The notes beneath the pieces were generated by a model. The model had not been told where the DNA came from and did not search any database. It saw nothing but the letters and a program-made list of their open reading frames with translations. Below, one piece after another: positions 42,519 to 51,881 of a stretch of DNA of 64,000 bases. Origin of the DNA: Pseudomonas sp. AN-1 (GTDB lineage Bacteria; Pseudomonadota; Gammaproteobacteria; Pseudomonadales; Pseudomonadaceae); contig NZ_CP139195.1 in the NCBI RefSeq assembly GCF_034057115.1, forward strand, positions 3,286,001-3,350,000, read 5' to 3'. Position 1 is the first letter of the stretch; every line of letters starts with the position of its first letter. The position numbers and the translations under genes were made by a program.

Positions 42519-42843
42519 GACCCGCTACAGCGAGATCGTCATCCACAACGGCACCGTCTACCTGGCGGGCCAACTGGCCGACGACTACGCCGGCGACATC
42601 CAGCAGCAGACCACCGAGACCCTGGCCAGCATCGAGCGCCTGCTCGCCGAGGCCGGCAGCGACAAGTCGCGCCTGCTGGCGGTGACCATCCACCTGCAGG
42701 ATCTGGCCGACTACGCCGGGATGAACGCGGTGTGGGACGCCTGGCTGCCGGCCGGCTGCGCACCGGCGCGCACCTGCGTCGAGGCGAAACTGTACGACCC
42801 GCGCGCCCGCGTCGAGATGACCGTGGTGGCCGCGCTGCCCTGA
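42493..42843 (+). CDS. RidA-like protein of the dad operon
   Basis: A 116-residue YjgF/RidA-family protein. It has [22 protein letters not shown] and the C-terminal [24 protein letters not shown] segments (read as parts of one domain); the binding Arg lies in APART. It overlaps dadA by 26 bases. The likely job is to clear imine or enamine products of D-amino-acid oxidation before they do harm, which is an inference from family chemistry and position. CCAAGGAG precedes the ATG inside dadA. Confidence 0.9.
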   Translation: MPIQRLHTETRYSEIVIHNGTVYLAGQLADDYAGDIQQQTTETLASIERLLAEAGSDKSRLLAVTIHLQDLADYAGMNAVWDAWLPAGCAPARTCVEAKLYDPRARVEMTVVAALP

Positions 42844-42853
42844 CCCTTGCTTT

Positions 42854-42882
42854 GCCCGGCCGGTTGCGCCGGGCTTTTTTTC
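42854..42882 (+). terminator. Intrinsic terminator between RidA-like gene and dadX
   Basis: GCCCGGC, loop CGGTTGC, GCCGGGC then seven T. It ends 19 bases before dadX, within what is otherwise one operon. Confidence 0.85.
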
Positions 42883-42900
42883 ATCACAAGAAGACCTGCC

Positions 42901-43977
42901 ATGCGTCCAGCCCGTGCCCTGATCGATCTCGATGCCCTGCGTCACAACTACCGTCTGGCCCGCGAACTCGGCAGCGCCCGCGCCCTCGCCGTGGTCAAGG
43001 CCGACGCCTACGGTCACGGCGCGGTGCGCTGCGCCGAGGCGCTGGCGGAGGAGGCCGACGGCTTTGCCGTGGCCTGCATCGAGGAGGCGCTGGAGCTGCG
43101 CGCGGCCGGCATCCGCGCGCCGATCCTGCTGCTCGAGGGCTTCTTCGAGGCCGACGAGCTGGCGCTGATCGCCGAGCACCAGCTGTGGTGCGTGGTGCAT
43201 TCGGCCTGGCAGCTGGAGGCCATCGAGCGGACGCCGCTGGCGCGGCCGCTGAACGTGTGGCTGAAGCTGGATTCGGGCATGCACCGGGTCGGCCTGCATC
43301 CGGAGGAGTACCGCGCCGCCCACGCCCGCCTGCTGGCCAGCGGCAAGGTGGACAGGATAGTGCTGATGAGCCACTTCGCCCGCGCCGACGAACTGGACTG
43401 CCCGCGCACCGCCGAGCAGCTGGCCGCGTTCCGCGCCGCCACGGCCGGGCTCGGCGGCGAGGTCAGCCTGCGCAACTCGCCGGCGCTGCTCGGCTGGCCC
43501 GAGGTGCCGAGCGACTGGGTGCGTCCGGGGATCATGCTCTACGGCGCCACACCCTTCGAGCAGGCGCAGATCCAGGCGGCGCGCCTGCGGCCGGTGATGA
43601 CCCTGGAGTCGCAGATCATCGCCGTGCGCGAGCTGCCCGCCGGCGAGCCGGTCGGCTACGGCGCGCGCTTCGTCAGCGCCCGGCCGACCCGCGTCGGCGT
43701 GGTGGCCATGGGCTACGCCGACGGCTATCCGCGCCACGCGCCGAGCGGCACCCCGGTGGCGGTGGGCGGCGTGCGCACGGCGCTGATCGGCCGGGTGTCG
43801 ATGGACATGCTCACCGTCGATCTGACCGACCTGCCTCAGGCCGGCCTCGGCAGCCGGGTCGAGCTGTGGGGCGCGCAGGTGCCGGCCAGCGAGGTGGCGG
43901 CGGCGGCCGGGACCATTCCCTACCAGCTGTTCTGCAACCTCAAGCGGGTGCCGCGCCACTACTCCGGGCCCGCCTGA
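42901..43977 (+). CDS. dadX: Catabolic alanine racemase DadX
   Basis: PLP-dependent racemase that turns L-alanine into D-alanine for DadA. The 358-residue product has the PLP lysine Lys33 in [10 protein letters not shown], the second catalytic base Tyr253 in [10 protein letters not shown], and [12 protein letters not shown]. Length and numbering match DadX of P. aeruginosa. GAAGACCTGCC precedes the ATG. It follows the RidA-like gene by 57 bases, with a terminator-like hairpin in between. Confidence 0.97.
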   Translation: MRPARALIDLDALRHNYRLARELGSARALAVVKADAYGHGAVRCAEALAEEADGFAVACIEEALELRAAGIRAPILLLEGFFEADELALIAEHQLWCVVHSAWQLEAIERTPLARPLNVWLKLDSGMHRVGLHPEEYRAAHARLLASGKVDRIVLMSHFARADELDCPRTAEQLAAFRAATAGLGGEVSLRNSPALLGWPEVPSDWVRPGIMLYGATPFEQAQIQAARLRPVMTLESQIIAVRELPAGEPVGYGARFVSARPTRVGVVAMGYADGYPRHAPSGTPVAVGGVRTALIGRVSMDMLTVDLTDLPQAGLGSRVELWGAQVPASEVAAAAGTIPYQLFCNLKRVPRHYSGPA

Positions 43978-44133
43978 GCCCTCGCCACGGCGGGCCTGCA
44001 GCCCGCTTGCCGGCCCCCTCCCGCCACCCCGCCCGGCCTGCCGCGCGGGGCGTTCGTGTTGTAAATACTGAACGTGCTTGCCATCATTGTCATATTCATC
44101 CCTGATCCCGAATGACCGTGGAGGTCTCCAGCC

Positions 44134-44682
44134 TTGGACGTCGGCGCCCGTCTGCACGCGATCCGCAAACTCAAAGGCCTGTCCCAGCGCGAGCTGGCCA
44201 AGCGCGCGGGTGTGACCAACAGCACCATCTCGATGATCGAGAAGAACAGCGTCAGCCCGTCGATCAGTTCGCTGAAGAAGGTGCTCGGCGGCATCCCCAT
44301 GTCGCTGGTGGAGTTCTTCTCCATGGACCTCGAGGAGGGCAACCAGACCCAGGTGGTGTACAAGTCCGACGAGCTGATCGACATCGGCAGCGGCGCGGTG
44401 ACCATGAAGCTGGTCGGCCGCATGTTCCCCAACCGGATCATGTCGTTCCTCGACGAGACCTATCCCCCGGGCACCGACACCGGCATGGAGATGCTCAACC
44501 ACGAGGGCGAGGAGGCCGGCGTGCTGGTCGCCGGGCGCCTCGAGCTGACCGTCGGCGAGGAGGTGTACATCCTCGAGAGCGGCGACAGCTACTACTTCCG
44601 CAGCGACCAGCCGCACCGTTTCCGCAATCCGTTCGACGTGCCGGCCCGGCTGATCAGCGCCACCACGCCGGCCAACTTCTGA
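44134..44682 (+). CDS. PuuR-like HTH-cupin transcriptional regulator (TTG start)
   Basis: A 182-residue regulator. Residues 1-60 form an XRE-type helix-turn-helix (RKLKGLSQRELAKRAGVTNS, MIEKNSVSPSISSLKKVLGG). Residues 105-180 form a cupin sensor domain (EEAGVLVAGRLELTVGEEVY, DSYYFRSDQPHRFRNP). It resembles the regulator of polyamine genes that follows dadX in P. aeruginosa. The only suitable start is TTG at 44134, supported by GGAGG ten bases upstream and by the MDVGARLHAIRKLKG family N-terminus. TTG implies modest translation. It likely controls the glutamylpolyamine genes upstream. Confidence 0.88.
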   Translation: MDVGARLHAIRKLKGLSQRELAKRAGVTNSTISMIEKNSVSPSISSLKKVLGGIPMSLVEFFSMDLEEGNQTQVVYKSDELIDIGSGAVTMKLVGRMFPNRIMSFLDETYPPGTDTGMEMLNHEGEEAGVLVAGRLELTVGEEVYILESGDSYYFRSDQPHRFRNPFDVPARLISATTPANF

Positions 44683-44827
44683 CCCGCCGAGGCTGATGGG
44701 CCGGGCCTTTGGCAGCAAGGCCCTGCGACCATCGGGGTTGTTTCGGCAGGCTTCGCTTTGCCGTTATACTGCCGCCGCCCGCGCGGCCCTACCGCCCCGG
44801 GCGTGACTAGCCATAGAGGGTGTAAGG

Positions 44828-45250
44828 GTGAACCTGATCAAGAAAGTCTTGGCAGCCCAGGCTGCCGTGCTGGCCCTGTGGGCGGTTGGCGCCCAGGCCG
44901 CGAGCGATGACGCCATCGCCGAACGTCTGAAGCCGGTAGGCGAAGTGTGCATCGCCGGCCAGGAGTGCAAGGGCGTGGGTGCCGTGGCTGCCGCTGCCGG
45001 CGGCGGTGCGCGCAGCGCCGACGACGTGGTCGCCAAGTACTGCGGCGCCTGCCACAGCGCCGGCGTGCTGGGCGCGCCGAAGATCGGCGATGCGGCCGAC
45101 TGGAAGGCCCGCGCCAGCGAGCGCGGTGGTATCGATGCGCTGCTGAAGTCGGCCATCGCCGGCCGCAACGCCATGCCGCCGAAGGGCACCTGCGCCGACT
45201 GCTCCGACGACGAGCTGCTGGGCGCGATCCACAAGATGGCCGGCATGTAA
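44828..45250 (+). CDS. Cytochrome c5 family protein (GTG start)
   Basis: Periplasmic electron carrier of 140 residues. A signal peptide ends AVGAQA near residue 24. The single heme site is YCGACHS, with the axial Met probably in NAMPPKGTC. The extra cysteine pair CADC near the C-terminus is the disulphide typical of cytochrome c5. A GTG start is preceded by TAAGGG; upstream lies TATACT (44764-44769) as a probable -10. An extra CIAGQEC segment precedes the heme domain. Confidence 0.93.
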   Translation: MNLIKKVLAAQAAVLALWAVGAQAASDDAIAERLKPVGEVCIAGQECKGVGAVAAAAGGGARSADDVVAKYCGACHSAGVLGAPKIGDAADWKARASERGGIDALLKSAIAGRNAMPPKGTCADCSDDELLGAIHKMAGM

Positions 45251-45271
45251 TTTTCGCCGGTATCGCGAAAG

Positions 45272-45294
45272 AGCCGCCTGCGGGCGGCTTTTTT
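45272..45294 (+). terminator. Intrinsic terminator after cytochrome c5 gene
   Basis: AGCCGCC, loop TGCG, GGCGGCT followed by a T-run, between convergent genes. Confidence 0.88.
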
Positions 45295-45314
45295 GTGTCC
45301 GCGCGGCGGCCGCT

Positions 45315-45989
<675 letters not shown>

Positions 45990-46053
45990 TCAGCATTTGT
46001 GCCGGCGGCGTGGTCAGAGGCTGGTCTGCCTTCCTTTCTTCGAGGTCCGTTCC

Positions 46054-46791
46054 ATGCCCCTGCTTCGCCCTCTCAGCCTCTCCGTCCTGCTGCTCGCGGC
46101 GAGCGCACCGGCGTTCGCCGCCGCCGGCGGGGACACCGTCCGGGTGTCCCCGGTCCCGGCGGACCCTGCCCTGCAGGTGACGCCGCCGGTCGACAACGCG
46201 CCGGCGCAGGAGGCGGTCGCTCCGGCGCCAGCGGGCGCCCCGGCGGGCGCGGCCTCCTCGGCGCTGCCTGAGGCCGCCGCCGCCCTCGGCCGTCTGGCCA
46301 ATCCGCAGACCCTGGCGCTGATCGAGCAGCTGGGCGCCCTGCAGGTGACGCCGCAGCAGGCAATGGGCGGGGTCGGCGCGCTGCTCGGCCTGGCGCAGAG
46401 CCAGCTGGCCGGCGACCAGTACGCCCAGCTGGCCGGTGCGGTGCCGGGGCTGGCCCTGCTGGGCGGCAACCCCGCCGGCGCCGACAGCGGCGCCAGCGGC
46501 ATGCTCGGTCGGCTGGGCGCGCTGAGCGGCCTGCTCGGCGGCGGCGCCAGCCAGGCACCGCAGCCGGGAGCGCCGGTCGACAGCCTGGCGGGCGTCGCCA
46601 GAACCTTCACGGGGCTGGGCATGGAAAGCAGCCTGGTCGGCCAGTTCGCTTCCATCCTGCTGCAGTTCCTCGGCAACCAGGGCCTGGCCGGATCGCTGCT
46701 GCAGAGCCTGGGCGGCATCTGGGGCGTGCCGGGTGCGCCGGCTCCGGCCCCGGCGACCGGCACGCCGGTGGCCAGCGGCAGCGCCACCTGA
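46054..46791 (+). CDS. Secreted DUF2780 (VcgC/VcgE) family protein
   Basis: A 245-residue exported protein. A signal peptide ends SAPAFA near residue 23. An Ala/Pro-rich linker (about 30-70) precedes a domain with TPQQAMGGVGALLGLAQSQL and AGAVPGLALLGG, the DUF2780 pattern, and the closing TFTGLGMESSLVGQFASILL. Function unknown. CGAGGTCCGTTCC precedes the ATG. It is transcribed divergently from xpt. Confidence 0.8.
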   Translation: MPLLRPLSLSVLLLAASAPAFAAAGGDTVRVSPVPADPALQVTPPVDNAPAQEAVAPAPAGAPAGAASSALPEAAAALGRLANPQTLALIEQLGALQVTPQQAMGGVGALLGLAQSQLAGDQYAQLAGAVPGLALLGGNPAGADSGASGMLGRLGALSGLLGGGASQAPQPGAPVDSLAGVARTFTGLGMESSLVGQFASILLQFLGNQGLAGSLLQSLGGIWGVPGAPAPAPATGTPVASGSAT

Positions 46792-46816
46792 GACGGCGCT
46801 CGTCGTCCGCCGCGGG

Positions 46817-47845
46817 TCAGCGCGGCTGGCGGCGGCTCCTCACCACCTCGGCCCGCGCGCGCAGCTGGCCGCAGCCGCCGTCGACGTCCTGTCCGGCGCT
46901 GTTGCGCACCTTGGTCAGCACGCCCCGGCTGTGCAGGTAGCGCACCATCTGCACGATGCGCTCGCCGTCGGGACGCTGGAAGTCGTCGCCTTCCAGGCTG
47001 TTGTAGGGGATCAGGTTCATCACCGCGTACTTGCCCCTGAGCAGGCGCAGGATGCCGTCCATTTCCTCGACGCTGTCGTTGATGCCCCTGAGCAGCGTCC
47101 ACTGGTACTGGATCGGGTAGCCGACCGCGCGGGCGTAGGCCTCGCCCTGCGCGACCAGCTCCTCGGGATCGATCTGCGGCGCGCGCGGCAGCAGCTCGCG
47201 GCGCAGTTCGGCGTTGGTGGTGTGCAGCGACAGCGCCAGCGCCGGCTTGACCCGCTCCCCGGGCAGGCGCTCGAACACGCGCGGATCGCCCACCGTGGAG
47301 AACACCAGGTTCTTGTGGCCGATGCCGCCCTCGGTGCCGAGCAGGTGGATGGCCTCCAGCACGTTGTCGAGGTTGTGCGCCGGCTCGCCCATGCCCATGA
47401 ACACCACCTTCTTCACCGGGCGGAAGCGCCGCGCCAGAGCCACCTGGGCGACGATCTCGGCGCTGCCGACCTGGCGCAGCAGGCCGCTCTTGCCGGTCAT
47501 GCAGAACACGCAGCCCACCGCGCAGCCGACCTGGGTCGACACGCACAGGCCGTCGCGGGGCAGCAGCACGCTCTCCACCATCTGCCCGTCGTTGAGTTCG
47601 ACCAGCAGGCGCGCCGAGCCGTCGGCGCCGGGGTGCTCGGAGCGCAGCCGGGCCAGGCCGGCGATCTCGGCGTCGAGCTGCGGCAGCGCCGCGCGCACCG
47701 ACAGCGGGAAAAAGTCCGCGGCCGGGCGGTTGCGCGGGCCGCTGTCCAGCGGCCGGCCGGCCAGCCAGGCGCGCAGGATGCGGGTGCTGTGGCAGGGCTG
47801 GGCGCCGCTGGCGGCGAGGCGGGAGGTCAGGTCGTGGATGCGCAT
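46817..47845 (-). CDS. RlmN/Cfr-family radical SAM methyltransferase paralogue
   Basis: A 342-residue radical-SAM enzyme of the RNA A2503/A37 methyltransferase family. The 4Fe-4S ligands are Cys108, Cys112 and Cys115 in GCAVGCVFC. The methyl-carrying Cys325 (DGGCGQL) and the resolving Cys101 (LCVSTQVGC) are both present, so the RlmN chemistry should be intact. It is shorter than RlmN (about 380 residues) and its first 95 residues differ, and it lacks the rlmN neighbourhood (ndk, hisS). It is therefore a second copy whose target, rRNA, tRNA or other, is not clear. Confidence 0.85.
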   Translation of the reverse strand: MRIHDLTSRLAASGAQPCHSTRILRAWLAGRPLDSGPRNRPAADFFPLSVRAALPQLDAEIAGLARLRSEHPGADGSARLLVELNDGQMVESVLLPRDGLCVSTQVGCAVGCVFCMTGKSGLLRQVGSAEIVAQVALARRFRPVKKVVFMGMGEPAHNLDNVLEAIHLLGTEGGIGHKNLVFSTVGDPRVFERLPGERVKPALALSLHTTNAELRRELLPRAPQIDPEELVAQGEAYARAVGYPIQYQWTLLRGINDSVEEMDGILRLLRGKYAVMNLIPYNSLEGDDFQRPDGERIVQMVRYLHSRGVLTKVRNSAGQDVDGGCGQLRARAEVVRSRRQPR

Positions 47846-47920
47846 AGGGCGCGCATCCTAGCATCACGGCGCGCTGGCGGGCAGATCGCGCGCCGGAGTG
47901 CAGCGCCCGTCGCCATCGGA

Positions 47921-47963
47921 TTTTCTGTACAATCTGTTCGTTATTTGTAAGTGTTATGTACAA
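47921..47963 (+). promoter_or_regulatory. AT-rich segment with TGTACAA direct repeats upstream of PAS-MCP gene
   Basis: TGTACAA occurs at 47926-47932 and 47957-47963, 31 bases apart (three helical turns), within an AT-rich island 130-170 bases before the PAS-MCP start. A promoter and operator are plausible, but no protein can be named. Confidence 0.4.
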
Positions 47964-48091
47964 CTTTGTCGCCGCCCTGTCGTCGCTGGCGAAAGGCACA
48001 AAGACGTCCCGTCTGCCGCCATGGCAGGCCTGCTGCTGACCGGCCGAGCCCGCGGTGCTTTCCACCTCTTCCGTTCCGTGGGGATTGTCTG

Positions 48092-49396
48092 ATGCTACGT
48101 TTCCTCCGCTCCCTGCCCGGTCAGCCGCGGCGCTACAGGGAGCTGTTCAAGTCGATCGACCGCGCCGTGGCGATGGTCGAGTTCAACCTGGACGGTACCG
48201 TCCGGGCCGCCAACGAGCGCTTCTGCGAGCTGGTCGGCTGCTCCGCCGAACGGATCGGTGGCGTCCACCACCGCGATTTCTGCCCGCCGGACTACGCGCA
48301 GAGCGAGGAGTACCCGCACTTCTGGGAGCGCCTGCGCCAGGGCGAATCCTTCGGCGGGGTGTTCGAACGTCGCCGCGCGGACGGCCAGCCGATCTGGCTG
48401 GAGGCCACCTACGTGCCGGTGCAGGACGAGCGCGGCCAGATCGAGCGGGTGCTCAAGGTCGCCAGCGACACCAGCGAGCGGGTGCGCGAGTCCAGCCACG
48501 CGCGCAACCTGCTCGACGCGCTGAACCGCTCGATGGCGGTGGTGCAGTTCGACATGGACGGACGGGTGGTGGATGCCAACGCCAACTTCCTCGCCGCCAT
48601 GGGCTATCGCCTGGAAGAGATTCTCGGCAAGCCGCACGCGCAGTTCTGCCGCCCGGACTACCGCGCTTCTGCCGACTACCGCGCCTTCTGGGAGCGCCTG
48701 CGCAGCGGCCAGTTCTTCTCCGGCGAGTGCGAGCGGGTCACCAAGGGCGGCCAGCCGATCTGGCTGGAGGCCACCTACAACCCGGTGCTCGACGAGCAGG
48801 GCCGCCCCTACCAGGTGATCAAGTTCGCCAGCGACATCAGCGAGCAGGTCCGCCGCCACGCGGCCGAGCGGCACAGCGCGCAGACCGCCTACCAGATCGC
48901 CCGGGAAACCGAGCAGCTGTCGATGTCCGGCCAGCGGGTGATCCTCGATGCGACCGAGCGCATGCACGCGCTGGCCGAGCGGGTACGCACCTCGGTGAGT
49001 CAGGTCGAGTGCCTGGAGCAGCGCATCCAGCAGATCACGGCGATCGTCGACTCGATCCAGAACATCGCCCAGCAGACCAACCTGCTGTCGCTCAACGCCG
49101 CCATCGAGGCGGCGCGCGCCGGCTCCAGCGGCCAGGGCTTCGCGGTGGTCGCCGCCGAGGTACGCAGCCTGGCCGGCAGCACCGCGCAGGCCACCGGCTC
49201 GATCACCGAACTGATCGGCGCGATCCGCCAGCAGGCCGGCGAGGTGATGCAGGGCATGGCCGCCAGCCTGAACCAGGTAGAGGACGGCGTGCGCCTGGCC
49301 AACGAGGCCGGCACCGCGATCCGCCAGATCCACGACGGCGCCGGACGGGTGGTCGACGTGGTGCAGCGCTTCTCCAGCGAGGTCACTGCTGGCTAG
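48092..49396 (+). CDS. PAS-PAS-MCP soluble chemoreceptor-like protein (BdlA-like)
   Basis: A 434-residue cytosolic protein with no membrane segment. Two PAS domains at about 15-130 and 138-255 are similar to each other (each ends with QPIWLEATY and a VLK/VIKFASD element). A methyl-accepting signalling domain follows (270-434), with the hairpin tip [20 protein letters not shown]. This is the architecture of BdlA, the P. aeruginosa biofilm-dispersion protein, and of Aer-2-like sensors. The protein stops soon after the tip's return helix, so the C-terminal helix is short. It overlaps the terC-like gene by 14 bases, tail to tail. Confidence 0.88.
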   Translation: MLRFLRSLPGQPRRYRELFKSIDRAVAMVEFNLDGTVRAANERFCELVGCSAERIGGVHHRDFCPPDYAQSEEYPHFWERLRQGESFGGVFERRRADGQPIWLEATYVPVQDERGQIERVLKVASDTSERVRESSHARNLLDALNRSMAVVQFDMDGRVVDANANFLAAMGYRLEEILGKPHAQFCRPDYRASADYRAFWERLRSGQFFSGECERVTKGGQPIWLEATYNPVLDEQGRPYQVIKFASDISEQVRRHAAERHSAQTAYQIARETEQLSMSGQRVILDATERMHALAERVRTSVSQVECLEQRIQQITAIVDSIQNIAQQTNLLSLNAAIEAARAGSSGQGFAVVAAEVRSLAGSTAQATGSITELIGAIRQQAGEVMQGMAASLNQVEDGVRLANEAGTAIRQIHDGAGRVVDVVQRFSSEVTAG

Positions 49397-50384
49397 CGCG
49401 GGTGGCGTCGCCGGCCGCGTGGCGGGTCTTCCACAGCGACACCAGCACGCCGCCGATCAGCAGGGTCAGGGTCACGCCGAGCGACAGCGCCGCCGGGATC
49501 TTGCCGATGATGCCGACCAGGAAGATCTTGCCGCCGATGAACACCAGCACCAGCGCCAGGGCGTACTTCAGGTAGGCGAAGCGGTGGATCAGCGCGGCGA
49601 GGGCGAAGTACAGCGCACGCAGGCCGAGGATGGCGAAGATGTTCGAGGTGTAGACGATGAACGGGTCCTGGGTGATGGCGAAGATCGCCGGCACGCTGTC
49701 CACCGCGAACACCACGTCGGCGCACTCGATGAGGATCAGGGCGAGGAACAGCGGGGTGATCCACAGCACCGGCTTGCCGCTGGCGTCGGGCTGGCGCACG
49801 AAGAAGCGCTGCTCGTGCAGGCGGTCGGTGATGCGCAGGTGGCTGCGCAGGAAGCGCACCAGCAGGTTGTTCTCCAGGTCCGGGGTCTCGTCGACCCGGG
49901 CGAACAGCATGCGCACGCCGGTGAGCACCAGGAACACGCCGAACACGTAGAGGATCCAGCTGAACTGGTGGATCAGCGCGGCGCCCAGGCCGATCATCAC
50001 GGCGCGCAGCACGATCACCCCGAGGATGCCCCAGAACAGCACCTTGTGCTGGTAGCGGCGCGGAATGCCGAGGAAGCTGAAGATCACCGCCATCAGGAAC
50101 ACGTTGTCCATCGACAGCGACTTCTCGATCAGGAAGCCGGTCAGGTAGTCCATGCCGGCGTCGCCGCCCTTCTGGAACCACACCCAGACCGCGAACAGCA
50201 GGCCGACGGTGATGTAGCCGGCCGACAGCAGCAGGCTCTCCTTGACGCCGATCTCGTGCTGGTCGCGGTGCAGCACGCCGAGGTCGAAGACCAGCAGGGA
50301 AATCACCACGGCGAAGAACGCCAGCCACAGCCAGGTGGCGGTGCCGAGGAAGTCGGCGAACAGGAACGAATGTAGGGCAGTCAT
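49383..50384 (-). CDS. TerC family integral membrane protein (Alx-like)
   Basis: A 333-residue membrane protein with about nine helices. It carries the two TerC signature acidic helices: [16 protein letters not shown] and [19 protein letters not shown]. The long Alx/TerC form is linked in E. coli to Mn2+ export and alkaline response, and elsewhere to metal loading of secreted proteins. The 152-base leader contains an inverted repeat that can hide the ribosome-binding site. The ATG is preceded by AAGGAGGGGCCC. The neighbouring genes on this strand are the secretion operon. Confidence 0.92.
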   Translation of the reverse strand: MTALHSFLFADFLGTATWLWLAFFAVVISLLVFDLGVLHRDQHEIGVKESLLLSAGYITVGLLFAVWVWFQKGGDAGMDYLTGFLIEKSLSMDNVFLMAVIFSFLGIPRRYQHKVLFWGILGVIVLRAVMIGLGAALIHQFSWILYVFGVFLVLTGVRMLFARVDETPDLENNLLVRFLRSHLRITDRLHEQRFFVRQPDASGKPVLWITPLFLALILIECADVVFAVDSVPAIFAITQDPFIVYTSNIFAILGLRALYFALAALIHRFAYLKYALALVLVFIGGKIFLVGIIGKIPAALSLGVTLTLLIGGVLVSLWKTRHAAGDATRASQQ

Positions 50385-50456
50385 GGGCCCCTCCTTGCAG
50401 TCGAAGTGTCATCAACTGTGACTCCGACATGGCGGCGTCAGCCGTCAGAGGGGCCC
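50385..50456 (-). promoter_or_regulatory. Inverted repeat that can sequester the terC ribosome-binding site
   Basis: GGGCCCCTC (50385-50393) and GAGGGGCCC (50448-50456) are perfect 9-base complements. In the minus-strand transcript the 3' arm includes most of the AAGGAGGGG site just before the terC start. The 54-base loop could hold a sensing domain. I could not match the yybP-ykoY manganese riboswitch consensus. Confidence 0.45.
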
Positions 50457-50536
50457 GGTGTCACGCTTCCAGCCTAGAAAGCCCGACTGTTTCGATCAAG
50501 AAAAGGGTTTTTACAAGGTTTTGCCAGGGCCGCCGC

Positions 50537-51880
50537 TCAGAATGCCAGCCGCGGCCCCAGGTAGGCGTTCGCCTGGTCGATGTCGTCGACGCCCAGGGCT
50601 CCGGCCAGGGCGGCCAGGCGCAGCCGGGAGAGCAGGTAGCGCAGCTTGGCCTCGAACAGGTCGCGCCGCGCGCTGTACACCAGTTCCTCGGCGTCGAGGA
50701 TGTCCACGTTGGTGCTGGTGCCGGCGAGGAAGCCCTTCCTTACCGAGTCCAGCGACTTCTCGCCGGACCTGACGGCGGTCTCCAGGGCGCGGATGCGCGC
50801 CTCACCGCTCTGCACGCTCTGGAACTCACGGGTGGTGTCGGAAACGATGGCCTCGCGGGCGACGCTCAGGTCGTCCTCCGCCTGTGCCCGGCTGGCGCTG
50901 GTCTGGCGCACGCGGGCGCTGGTGTAGCCGCCGCTGAACAGCGGCATGTTCATTTCCAGGCCGATCGAGCCGTAGCGGTTGCGCTGGTCCACGGTGGACA
51001 GCGAGTCGCTGTCCGCCGCGGTGTAGCCGAGCACCAGGTCGAGAGTAGGCCAGTGGCCGGCGCGGGCCTTGGCCACTTCCTGCTCGGCGACCGCGACGCC
51101 GAGGCGGCGGGCGCGGACCGCGGGGTTGTCGCTGCCGGCCCTGGCGATCCAGTCGGCGAGCTCGGCAGGCTGCAGCGGCGGCGTGGCGAAGCGCTCCTGC
51201 AGGGTGGCGATGTGCTCGGGGGCTTCGCCGAGAAACTCCTGCAGGCGTCGCCGGGTCACCTGCAGGTTGTCCCGGGCCTCGAGCAGTTCGGCGCTCGCCA
51301 GGTCGCGCCGGGCGACCGCCTCGTCGACGTCGGTGACCGTGCCATCGCCCAGCTCCAGACGCCGGCGGGTCGAGGCCACCTGCTCCTCGAAGGCGCGCAG
51401 CTTGGTCGCGGCCAGCTCGATGGTCTGGTGGGCGAGCAGCACGTCGAAATAGCGCCCCGCCAGCTGCACGGCGGCATCCTGGGTCTTGGCGTCGAACACT
51501 GCCGTGCCGGCGTCGGCCTGGTAGCCGCCCTGCCGGTAGCCGGCCAGCTTCTGCCCGTTGAAGAGCGGCTGGCGCAGCTGCAGGCTGGCGCTCCGGGCGG
51601 TGTAGTCCAGGTTGTTGTCGCGGCTGCGGCCGAAGACGTCCGGCTGCCGCTGGCTGCCGTCGATCCGGCTGCCGGAGGCGCTCAGGCCGACCTGCGGCAG
51701 CAGGCCGGCGCGGCCGAGGGCGCGGTTTTCGGCGGCGGCGGCCTTCTCGTTGGCGGCGGAGCGGTAGATCGGCCCCTGGTATTGCAGCAGGTCCCAGGCC
51801 TGGCGCAGGTCCAGCGCCTGGGCCGGCAGGGCGAGGCAGGCGATCCCCAGGGCGCAGGCAAGCGCCGGTCCTTGGTTCAT
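50537..51880 (-). CDS. Type I secretion outer-membrane protein (TolC/AprF-like)
   Basis: A 447-residue TolC-family channel that completes the type I exporter. A signal peptide ends PAQA near residue 22. Two similar halves follow (LDLRQAWDLLQYQGPIYRSA and a later repeat near 245), with helical repeats and the C-terminal VDILDAEELVYSARRDLFEAK, the conserved equatorial region. It starts one base after the membrane-fusion gene stop. Its best relatives by pattern are AprF/PrtF, the partners of protease-type T1SS. Confidence 0.92.
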   Translation of the reverse strand: MNQGPALACALGIACLALPAQALDLRQAWDLLQYQGPIYRSAANEKAAAAENRALGRAGLLPQVGLSASGSRIDGSQRQPDVFGRSRDNNLDYTARSASLQLRQPLFNGQKLAGYRQGGYQADAGTAVFDAKTQDAAVQLAGRYFDVLLAHQTIELAATKLRAFEEQVASTRRRLELGDGTVTDVDEAVARRDLASAELLEARDNLQVTRRRLQEFLGEAPEHIATLQERFATPPLQPAELADWIARAGSDNPAVRARRLGVAVAEQEVAKARAGHWPTLDLVLGYTAADSDSLSTVDQRNRYGSIGLEMNMPLFSGGYTSARVRQTSASRAQAEDDLSVAREAIVSDTTREFQSVQSGEARIRALETAVRSGEKSLDSVRKGFLAGTSTNVDILDAEELVYSARRDLFEAKLRYLLSRLRLAALAGALGVDDIDQANAYLGPRLAF

Positions 51881-51881
51881 C

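Noticed and set aside
34739-44682. One polyamine/alanine operon
   Set aside because: Genes lie on both strands with several strong terminators, so this is a cluster of separate units rather than one operon.
50385-50536. yybP-ykoY manganese riboswitch before terC
   Set aside because: The conserved loop sequences could not be found; only the inverted repeat is reported.
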